Positions 1 to 5,816 of a stretch of 7,781 nt of DNA are shown in pieces; within the stretch, counting starts at the first letter, position 1; every line of letters begins with the position of its first letter. The position numbers and the translations under genes are program-made. Origin of the DNA: Chamaesiphon sp. (GTDB lineage Bacteria > Cyanobacteriota > Cyanobacteriia > Cyanobacteriales > Chamaesiphonaceae); assembly GCA_020059425.1 (NCBI GenBank), contig JAGVCD010000295.1, positions 1 through 7,781 on the forward strand, written 5' to 3'. The notes below the pieces were generated by a model. It was given only the letters and a program-made list of their open reading frames with translations, was not told where the DNA came from and did no database searches.

Positions 1-28
1 AGTTCATCGCCTTTATAAAAACAATAAA

Positions 29-1537
29 TTAGCTCAAAAACAACCGATATCCTGGGTTCTCGGTCTCATCCCAATAGACATAGCCTAATTGATCCAGAAA
101 CTCCTGCCAGGCTGATCGATCGATCACCGGCACCTGAATCCCAATCAAGATCCGGCCATAGTCTGCTCCGTGGTTACGGTAATGAAAAAGACTAATATTC
201 CAATCCGGATGCATACTATTCAAGAAATCGGTTAATACTCCTGGCCGTTCCGGAAAATCGAATCGATAAAGTAACTCATCGTTGGCGACAGTAGAACGAC
301 CGCCCACCATATGGCGCAGATGCAACTTCGCCATTTCATCACCCGTCAGATCCAATGTTTGGAAGCCTTCTGCTGTTAAATTGGCAATAATTTCCTTGGT
401 ATCGGCATGGTTTTGCACCTGCACCCCCACAAAAATATGGGCGGCTTGCTCATTGGCCATCCGATAGTTAAATTCGGTGAGACTACGCTTCCCCACTGCC
501 GAGCAAAATCGTCGAAAACTACCGCGCTCTTCCGGAATCGTCACCGCCAAGATGGCTTCCCGCTGTTCCCCCACTTCCGCCCGCTCGGCCACGAAGCGCA
601 GCCGATTAAAATTCATATTGGCACCACAGGCGATCGCCACCAATGTCTGATCTTGAATTTGTTCCCGTTCCACATAGGCTTTGGCTCCAGCCACGGCCAA
701 AGCTCCCGCTGGTTCTAAGATCGACCTGGTATCTTCAAAAACATCTTTAATTGCTGCACAAATATCATCGGTATTTACCAAAATCACTTCATCGACGTAT
801 TCCTGACAGAGCCGAAAGGTTTCTACACCGACCTCTTTCACCGCCACTCCATCGGCAAAAAGACCTACCTGAGTCAGTTTTACCCGCTGGCCAGCTTTCA
901 GCGATCGACTCATCGCGTCCGAATCTACTGGCTCTACACCAATAATTTTGATCTCCGGATACAGTCGTTTCACATAAGCTGCCACCCCAGAAATTAGACC
1001 ACCACCGCCAATCGCCACAAAAATAGCATGAATAGGCTGCTGATACTGGCGTAGAATTTCCATGCCGATCGTCCCCTGGCCAGCAATCACATCCGGATCA
1101 TCAAAGGGATGCACAAAGGTCAAACCTTGCTCATTTTCTAATTTACGGGCGTAAGCACAGGCATCATCGTAAGTATTACCATACAAAACCACTTCGCCAT
1201 CCCGCGCCCGCACTGCATCAACTTTGACCTGGGGCGTAGTAGTCGGCATCACAATTACAGCTCTAGTACCCAATCGTTTCGCTCCCAAGGCGACACCCTG
1301 AGCATGATTCCCCGCCGAAGCGGTCACTACGCCTTTTTTGAGCAACTCGGGGGAAAGCTTAGCCATCTTGTTGTAAGCGCCACGCAGCTTAAAAGAAAAC
1401 ACCGACTGCATATCTTCCCGCTTTAGTAGCAATCGATTTTGGAGGCGGCGAGATAAATTGGGGGCAAGATCCAAGGGGGTTTCTTGAGCCACATCATAAA
1501 CCCGGGCAGTGAGAATTCTGGCAAGATAGTCGTTCAT
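29..1537 (-). CDS. ilvA: Threonine deaminase (threonine ammonia-lyase), biosynthetic, IlvA
   Basis: PLP-dependent cytosolic enzyme that converts threonine to 2-oxobutanoate and ammonia, the first step of isoleucine synthesis. Numbered from the ATG at 1537 (502 residues), the catalytic domain shows the PLP lysine K50 in SFKLRGAY, the substrate loop SAGNHAQG at 74-81, and the phosphate-binding loop GGGGL at 177-181. The C-terminus, from about 326, carries the two ACT-like regulatory domains of the long biosynthetic form (about 326-398 and 421-502), including the motifs FNYR and WNISLFHYR. These domains bind isoleucine/valine in E. coli IlvA, so feedback control is expected. The frame stays open to an in-frame GTG at 1573, which would add 12 residues. 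I prefer the ATG because MNDYLARIL aligns with the start of the conserved fold; neither start has a convincing Shine-Dalgarno. It is the last of three genes on this strand but has its own candidate promoter. Confidence 0.96.
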   Translation of the reverse strand: MNDYLARILTARVYDVAQETPLDLAPNLSRRLQNRLLLKREDMQSVFSFKLRGAYNKMAKLSPELLKKGVVTASAGNHAQGVALGAKRLGTRAVIVMPTTTPQVKVDAVRARDGEVVLYGNTYDDACAYARKLENEQGLTFVHPFDDPDVIAGQGTIGMEILRQYQQPIHAIFVAIGGGGLISGVAAYVKRLYPEIKIIGVEPVDSDAMSRSLKAGQRVKLTQVGLFADGVAVKEVGVETFRLCQEYVDEVILVNTDDICAAIKDVFEDTRSILEPAGALAVAGAKAYVEREQIQDQTLVAIACGANMNFNRLRFVAERAEVGEQREAILAVTIPEERGSFRRFCSAVGKRSLTEFNYRMANEQAAHIFVGVQVQNHADTKEIIANLTAEGFQTLDLTGDEMAKLHLRHMVGGRSTVANDELLYRFDFPERPGVLTDFLNSMHPDWNISLFHYRNHGADYGRILIGIQVPVIDRSAWQEFLDQLGYVYWDETENPGYRLFLS

Positions 1538-1615
1538 GGCAGGGGTAATGGGCAGCGAAAATCCTATTATCACCTCAGTATTGATCGATTACCGCAAATT
1601 TATAGTATTCACTAG

Positions 1616-1644
1616 ATTAAATTGATGTTCAGCACTATTGGCAA
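1616..1644 (-). promoter_or_regulatory. Candidate sigma-70 promoter for ilvA
   Basis: Read on the minus strand, TTGCCA (1639-1644) is followed by a 17-base spacer and TTTAAT (1616-1621). Each hexamer matches the consensus at 5 of 6 positions. Transcription would start near 1609, about 70 bases before the preferred ATG and about 35 before the upstream GTG, so it is compatible with either start. The site lies in the AT-rich gap after the receptor-like gene, which suggests ilvA need not depend on read-through. Called by eye only. Confidence 0.45.
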
Positions 1645-1697
1645 GATAGATCAGACCGGCTTATTTAGATATTAATCAGAATTTTCAAAGCTATAAT

Positions 1698-3347
1698 CTA
1701 TAATTCAGTTCGATCGATTAGTTCCAATAATTTATTTTGTAAATTTTCTTTAGCTATTTTACTGCGCCGATCACGCACAGTTTGAGAATCTTTCTGCTCT
1801 TGCAGCTGTTTCATGAGGGCAGATTGGGTCATTACTAGACCAATCTGCCGCGCCACTTGAGCTAACAAATCAACCTCGGACTGTTGCCACTGTCGAGCCG
1901 CCCGACTCATATGACCAATTAATAAACCATGCAGCCTGCTTTCGACAATCACCGGAGCTACAATATTGGCACGAATCTCTAGCCGTTCCATCATCTGTAA
2001 ATGGCATTCAGTTAGATTAGTGGTGTAAATATCGTTAATAGCCGAAATCCTACCCGCTTCGTAGCCACAGCCTCGGTTAGTTTGTAAACAGGTATCAATA
2101 ATCTCTTCACCTCTGATAGCCTTGATCGTGGAGTCAACAGATTCCACCACAATCTTGCCAGCAAAATTAGCATCCATTTGAAAAAAGATTGCCCGGTGCA
2201 ACTGTAAAGTTACACGCATTTCATCCATTAACATCATCATGAAATCATATGGACTGCCGGAACCAGGCAGCTGAGTGCTAATCTGAGACAATATCTGTAA
2301 TTGAAGATTAGTCGGTTGGAGAACCGTTTTGTCACCGACTGGTATCTGATTCACTAGGTGTTCAGTCCCCATGTTGTTCTTGGCAATTTCTGCTTGATTT
2401 AAGATCAAACCTAAAAAGTTAGCAATATCAGCGCAGATGTCTATCTCCCACTTTTGCCAGTGACGACTCACTGAGCACTGCTGAACACAGAGCAATCCCA
2501 CCAACCGATCTCGAGCCATGATGGGAGCTGCAATATTAGACTTGATTTGAGCTTGTTGATACAGTGATAGTTGTTCTAGTGAAAAACCACTGGTGTTGGC
2601 ATCATTGACAACTAGGATTAAGCCATCACGATATCTCTCCACCTCCACCATCGACTTTGTGAAAAAAGTTTCGCTCACTTGTTCGTCAATCAATAGCGAA
2701 AAATGGGGGGAAACCTCTTGTGCTTTAATAGTCCCGTTCCAGTTAAGACCGAAGTTATAAACAAATGATCGATCGGTTCCCAAAATTTGCTTGATTACCT
2801 GCACCGCTTGCTCGTAAACTGGTTTAATATTGCTGCTTCGCTGGGAAAGAGCTAGTAAATCTCGAAACAAGGCAGCTTGAGCATCCACCGCCTGCTGTTG
2901 GATCAAAGATCGTTGAAAATTATCAATCAGCCGGTAAGAGCTTTTGGTTAAGCGATCTACTTCCTGTGCATGGACAGGCAAAATGGTATCGGAAGACAGA
3001 AAATTACCAAAATGTCTGACATTAGCTTGAGAAATTTCTTGATCAAGGTGGTGCAGATCTGTCGATAATCTACGCACCATCAAAATGGCTAACGAACAGC
3101 TCACCGTTCCAACAGCCAAAAACATCACAGTGAATAAGATGGTCTGTTTACTACTATCTATCGCCGATACTGTCTGGCTATTGACCGCAGGTCTACTCAC
3201 GCGAATACTGCGATCATTTGCTACTGTAATACCCAGCATCAACATTGCCAGCACCCAAGTCAAGATAATCCAAAAGATTTGTCGATTTAAACTACTAATA
3301 GATTTAGAAAAGTTTAGTTTACTAGAGCTAGAGGTATGATTATTCAT
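1698..3347 (-). CDS. Membrane-anchored double-GAF receptor-like protein (PixJ-like, no output domain)
   Basis: The 549-residue protein has two hydrophobic segments (about 24-43 and 69-90) with a short loop of about 25 residues between them. A linker at about 91-160 resembles a degenerate HAMP domain (motif QEVDRLTKS). Two GAF domains follow (about 171-318 and 351-508), then a short helical, charged tail. This is the order found in the front half of cyanobacterial PixJ-type taxis receptors. GAF2 contains C448-H449 in the position of the bilin-binding Cys of cyanobacteriochromes (followed by a RANIVAPV-type stretch), and D418-T419-C420-L421 resembles the DXCF second-cysteine motif. GAF1 has E-Q where GAF2 has C-H, so it probably binds no bilin. 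No kinase, GGDEF or chemotaxis methyl-accepting domain is present: the frame ends at LLELIDRTEL. It starts 50 bases after the pentapeptide gene, with no clear Shine-Dalgarno. Membrane GAF protein is secure; bilin binding and a light-sensing role are inferences. Confidence 0.88.
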   Translation of the reverse strand: MNNHTSSSSKLNFSKSISSLNRQIFWIILTWVLAMLMLGITVANDRSIRVSRPAVNSQTVSAIDSSKQTILFTVMFLAVGTVSCSLAILMVRRLSTDLHHLDQEISQANVRHFGNFLSSDTILPVHAQEVDRLTKSSYRLIDNFQRSLIQQQAVDAQAALFRDLLALSQRSSNIKPVYEQAVQVIKQILGTDRSFVYNFGLNWNGTIKAQEVSPHFSLLIDEQVSETFFTKSMVEVERYRDGLILVVNDANTSGFSLEQLSLYQQAQIKSNIAAPIMARDRLVGLLCVQQCSVSRHWQKWEIDICADIANFLGLILNQAEIAKNNMGTEHLVNQIPVGDKTVLQPTNLQLQILSQISTQLPGSGSPYDFMMMLMDEMRVTLQLHRAIFFQMDANFAGKIVVESVDSTIKAIRGEEIIDTCLQTNRGCGYEAGRISAINDIYTTNLTECHLQMMERLEIRANIVAPVIVESRLHGLLIGHMSRAARQWQQSEVDLLAQVARQIGLVMTQSALMKQLQEQKDSQTVRDRRSKIAKENLQNKLLELIDRTEL

Positions 3348-3397
3348 AGATAGATTTGATAATTTCTATGCGTTGGTGATTGATTATCGATCAGTAT

Positions 3398-4093
3398 TTA
3401 AATCTCATGTGTAAAAGAAGTAAAATCATCAACTTGCCAGTTAGCAATAGTAGTATTTCGGAAATTAGCTTGGTGAAAATTGCTACCTAGAGCTTGTAAA
3501 TTGACCAGCTTGGCGCCAGTGAAGTTGGCATTTTGACAGTTAGCATCACTTAAGTTTACATTACATAAATCAGCACCAATTAGCTGGGTGCGGGTTAAAT
3601 TTGCGCCAGGCATGTGAGCATCAGTCAGATCAGCTCGGTTGAACAAAGCTGAGGTTAAGTTAGCATCGCGCAGATTCACTCCCAACATAAATGTGTTCTG
3701 CAAATTAGCGCGGCTCAAGTTAGTCTCTGCCAAATTAGCTAAACTGAGATCAGCTCTCATAAAATTTGCTCCAATCAGATTAGCTGCTGTCAAATTTGCA
3801 CCACTGAGGTTGGCTTCGCTTAGGTTGGCACCGCGTAAATCAACTGCCCGTAGATCGGAGCCCTCCAAATTAGTGCTACTTAAATTAGCTGCTCGCAGAT
3901 CGACACCACGCAAATTAGATTCGGTCATTTCACAGTGGCTCAAATCAACTTTACGAAACCAAAAAGCCTGTAGATTGGACATCATCAAAACAGAGCCGCT
4001 CAAATCTGGATTAATCAGTGAGTTTATTTTTCGCCAATTATTCCAAGCATCTGCTCCCTTCTTGAATTGAGCCAGATGCTCCGGATTAGCCAT
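3398..4093 (-). CDS. Pentapeptide-repeat protein
   Basis: A 231-residue protein without signal peptide or membrane segment, so probably cytosolic. The N-terminus (MANPEHLAQFKKGADAWNNW) is the short cap common to many cyanobacterial pentapeptide proteins. Residues 29-218 divide into 38 consecutive pentapeptides of the A(D/N)LXX type without a phase break, with Leu, Met or Phe at most centre positions. Four repeats form one turn, so a right-handed quadrilateral beta-helix of about nine turns is expected. A short unrelated tail ends in SFTHEI. Function is unknown. Some pentapeptide proteins mimic DNA and protect gyrase (Qnr/MfpA), but most cyanobacterial members have no assigned role and nothing here supports the gyrase role. 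It is the first gene on its strand and may be cotranscribed with the receptor gene 50 bases downstream. A weak GAGGG lies 10 bases before the ATG. Confidence 0.93.
   Translation of the reverse strand: MANPEHLAQFKKGADAWNNWRKINSLINPDLSGSVLMMSNLQAFWFRKVDLSHCEMTESNLRGVDLRAANLSSTNLEGSDLRAVDLRGANLSEANLSGANLTAANLIGANFMRADLSLANLAETNLSRANLQNTFMLGVNLRDANLTSALFNRADLTDAHMPGANLTRTQLIGADLCNVNLSDANCQNANFTGAKLVNLQALGSNFHQANFRNTTIANWQVDDFTSFTHEI
3440..4009 (-). repeat. Coding tandem pentapeptide repeats, 38 units of 15 bases
   Basis: Residues 29-218 of the pentapeptide gene are an in-phase array of 15-base units, with a recurring GC(C/T)AA(C/T)-type pair for Ala-Asn and a Leu codon at the centre. The units have diverged in sequence, so this is an old protein-level repeat rather than a recently expanded satellite. 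The periodic codons also keep the opposite strand open over much of the gene. Confidence 0.85.
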
Positions 4094-4197
4094 TTCAATT
4101 CAACCCTCAATCGCCAGAATTCTTTGACATGATGTAAATACCCACTGATTCTATCTTTTTTTTTACTTTTTACCATTCCCATTGATATAACAATCAG

Positions 4198-4229
4198 CAG
4201 AATTACTCAGAATTGAGTTGGACAATTCT
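4198..4229. promoter_or_regulatory. Overlapping inverted repeats, possible operator
   Basis: Two perfect dyads overlap. ACTCA (4205-4209) pairs with TGAGT (4214-4218) across four bases, and AGAATTG (4209-4215) pairs with CAATTCT (4223-4229) across seven bases. CAGAATT is also directly repeated at 4198 and 4208, one helical turn apart, and a further AGAATTCT palindrome sits at 4116-4123 near the pentapeptide start. The position between divergent genes suits a transcription-factor site. No T-run follows, so it is not a terminator. The regulator is unknown. Confidence 0.35.
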
Positions 4230-4328
4230 ATCATCTTAATAGCCTAGATATTGAACCACTGAGTATCAATTAAAGCATCAAAACATTAGATGATACTAGC
4301 TCAAAAATGCAGTTCAGCAACAGGAATA

Positions 4329-4337
4329 TGCGATAAT
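4329..4337 (+). promoter_or_regulatory. Candidate extended -10 promoter for hom
   Basis: TG-C-GATAAT forms an extended -10, with GATAAT matching TATAAT at 5 of 6 positions. No good -35 lies 16-18 bases upstream, which is tolerated when the extended TG is present. The start would fall near 4344, giving a leader of about 75 bases before the hom ATG. Confidence 0.3.
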
Positions 4338-4405
4338 CCATTGGGTTATATTGGAAATTGTGTAGAAAGTCGCTTACCCGTGATATGACAAGCTACATGG
4401 CAGAT

Positions 4406-4411
4406 AAGGAG
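4406..4411 (+). promoter_or_regulatory. Shine-Dalgarno of hom
   Basis: AAGGAG lies 7 bases before the ATG at 4419. It is the strongest ribosome-binding site in the window and fixes the hom start. Confidence 0.8.
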
Positions 4412-4418
4412 AAGTATC

Positions 4419-5702
4419 ATGGTTAAAATAGGCATTTTAGGTTTGGGTACTGTAGGTACAGGTACTGCCCAGATTTTGCTTGACCCTAGCGGTCGGCACC
4501 ATCTTTTGAAAGAAATTGAAATTGCTAAAGTTGGTGTCAGCAATATTGAAAAGCTCCGCTCCCTTAGTTTTGCCCCTGGTGTTTTAACTACCGACTTGGA
4601 ATCGATCGTTACCGACTCTGAAATCTCAATTGTCGTAGAAGTAATCGGGGGCTTAGAACCAGCTCGCACTTTAATTCTCAAGGCTATCAATCACGGTAAG
4701 CATGTGGTGACAGCCAACAAAGCCGTAATCTCCCGGTTTGGAGATGAGATTTTTACGGCGGCCAATAAAGCGGGGGTCTATGTTTTGCTCGAAGCGGCTG
4801 TGGGTGGTGGTATCCCCATTATTCAGCCCCTCAAACAGTCTTTAGGCGTAAATCGTATTCATAAAGTTACGGGCATTATCAATGGCACCACTAACTACAT
4901 TCTGAGCAGAATGACTACGGAGGGCGGTGAGTTCGGAGATATTTTGGCGGATGCCCAACAGCTGGGCTATGCCGAATCTGACCCCACCGCCGATGTGGAC
5001 GGCTTAGACGCTGGCGATAAAATTGCCATTCTAGCCGCCTTGGCCTTCGGAGATCGCATTAAACGAGAAGATGTTTACTGTGAAGGGATCCGCAAAGTAG
5101 GTGCTACCGACATTGCCTATGCCGATCGACTGGGCTATGTAATTAAGCTGCTGGCGATCGCCGAAAAATCTGCTGATGGTTTAGTATCAGTGCGCGTTCA
5201 CCCTACCTTATTAGTTAAATCTCACCCTTTGGCCAGTGTGAATGGTGTTTATAATGCCATTTTGGTAGAAGGGGAACCTTTGGGTCAGGTGATGCTCTTC
5301 GGTCCAGGAGCCGGGGCCGGCGCAACGGCTTCGGCTGTTGTCTCCGATTTAGTAACTATCGTGGCGGCGCGTCAATGTCAAAATGCTGTCGTTAATCCAC
5401 TCCTAAGCTGTCCACATCAGCATTATGCCCAAATGGCTGCCTTAGAAAATCTGGCGGGACGCTTCTATGTGCGCTTTCAAACGAAAGATTTGCCCGGCAC
5501 GATCGGCTACATCGGTACTGCCTTTGGCAACCATCAAGTCAGTATTGAGTCGATCGTCCAAACTTCAGTCAGCGCTGCCGGGGCAGAAATAGTGGTAGTC
5601 ACCGGGGAAGTGGCCGAATCTAATTTTAGGCAGGCATTGCAGTCGATCGGCCAATTACCAGCAATTCAAAGTATCCCGGCTATTTTAAATGTTGTGCAAT
5701 AA
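4419..5702 (+). CDS. hom: Homoserine dehydrogenase (monofunctional, ACT-containing)
   Basis: Cytosolic NAD(P)-dependent enzyme that reduces aspartate 4-semialdehyde to homoserine, the branch point to threonine and methionine. The 427-residue protein begins with the Rossmann motif GILGLGTVGTGTA (5-17). The conserved catalytic-domain sequences are TANKAVIS with K101, AVGGGIPII (127-135), GIINGTTNYIL (152-162), and AESDPTADVDGLDAGDK (185-201) with E186, D192, D197 and K201; K101 and K201 correspond to the active-site lysines of the family. A C-terminal ACT domain (about 348-427, motif KDLPGTIGYI) suggests threonine feedback, as in other monofunctional bacterial enzymes of this length. There is no aspartokinase domain, so it is not the fused ThrA type. 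It is followed by clpC on the same strand after 114 bases, without a clear terminator between them. The start is set by the strong AAGGAG. Confidence 0.97.
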   Translation: MVKIGILGLGTVGTGTAQILLDPSGRHHLLKEIEIAKVGVSNIEKLRSLSFAPGVLTTDLESIVTDSEISIVVEVIGGLEPARTLILKAINHGKHVVTANKAVISRFGDEIFTAANKAGVYVLLEAAVGGGIPIIQPLKQSLGVNRIHKVTGIINGTTNYILSRMTTEGGEFGDILADAQQLGYAESDPTADVDGLDAGDKIAILAALAFGDRIKREDVYCEGIRKVGATDIAYADRLGYVIKLLAIAEKSADGLVSVRVHPTLLVKSHPLASVNGVYNAILVEGEPLGQVMLFGPGAGAGATASAVVSDLVTIVAARQCQNAVVNPLLSCPHQHYAQMAALENLAGRFYVRFQTKDLPGTIGYIGTAFGNHQVSIESIVQTSVSAAGAEIVVVTGEVAESNFRQALQSIGQLPAIQSIPAILNVVQ

Positions 5703-5741
5703 CACAAAGAACCTAGCACAGTCATGACAAATTAGGTGTTA

Positions 5742-5761
5742 TATCCGAACCCGTATCCGAA
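5742..5761 (+). repeat. Tandem 8-mer TATCCGAA upstream of clpC
   Basis: TATCCGAA occurs at 5742-5749 and again at 5754-5761, with a 12-base period. The copies cover the place where a -35 hexamer should sit for the clpC -10 element, and no consensus -35 is present there. This arrangement fits an activator or repressor half-site pair, but no known regulator is recognised. Confidence 0.4.
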
Positions 5762-5767
5762 AAATCC

Positions 5768-5785
5768 TGTGTTAGAATTTACACA
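5768..5785 (+). promoter_or_regulatory. Candidate clpC promoter: extended -10 within a small dyad
   Basis: TG-T-TAGAAT (5770-5778) is an extended -10, with TAGAAT matching the consensus at 5 of 6. It is framed by TGTGT (5768-5772) and ACACA (5781-5785), a perfect 5-base inverted repeat. Transcription would start near 5785, giving a leader of about 32 bases before the clpC ATG. The hom-clpC gap therefore probably carries its own promoter. Confidence 0.4.
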
Positions 5786-5805
5786 TCAGGCTAGCAGCAG
5801 GTGAT

Positions 5806-5809
5806 GGAG
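5806..5809 (+). promoter_or_regulatory. Shine-Dalgarno of clpC
   Basis: GGAG lies 7 bases upstream of the ATG at 5817 and supports that start, which gives the usual ClpC N-terminus MFERFTEKA. Confidence 0.7.
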
Positions 5810-5816
5810 ACAAACC

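Larger units (their letters stand above)
4094..4418. other. Divergent intergenic region between the pentapeptide gene and hom
   Basis: This 325-base AT-rich spacer holds no credible gene. It must contain the promoters of both divergent transcription units. Visible in it are a T9 run (4156-4164), an 8-base word ATTCTATC at 4148-4155 and again at 4225-4232 (GATAGAAT on the minus strand, containing a TAGAAT that could serve as a -10 for the pentapeptide gene), a cluster of AGAATT words with overlapping dyads (4198-4229), and an extended -10 pointing to hom (4329-4337). The 9-codon frame at 4307-4336 has no threonine or isoleucine codons, so it is not an attenuator leader. Confidence 0.6.

Noticed and set aside
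282..945. Several plus-strand open frames opposite ilvA
   Set aside because: The minus-strand ilvA frame is fully conserved across its length and the opposing frames give no recognisable protein.
3440..4009. Regular repeats as a possible CRISPR or satellite array
   Set aside because: The 15-base period is coding, diverged between units and without spacers; it is the pentapeptide array.
3639..4070. Long open frame on the plus strand opposite the pentapeptide gene
   Set aside because: It is a by-product of the 15-base codon periodicity. Its protein is a low-complexity run of Lys/Leu/Ala/Ser/Arg with no Shine-Dalgarno, and the minus-strand frame explains the bases.
4156..4171. T9 run followed by T5 as a rho-independent terminator
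   Set aside because: No GC-rich stem precedes it on the plus strand and no gene ends there on that strand; it lies in the upstream region of the pentapeptide gene.
4307..4336. Nine-codon frame upstream of hom as a leader peptide for attenuation
   Set aside because: It has no threonine or isoleucine codons, and no terminator-like hairpin with a T-run follows before hom.
5711..5737. Hairpin after hom (ACCTA with TAGGT) as a terminator
   Set aside because: The stem is only 5 bases with a 17-base loop and no T-run; it contains a GTCATGAC palindrome but nothing convincing as a terminator.
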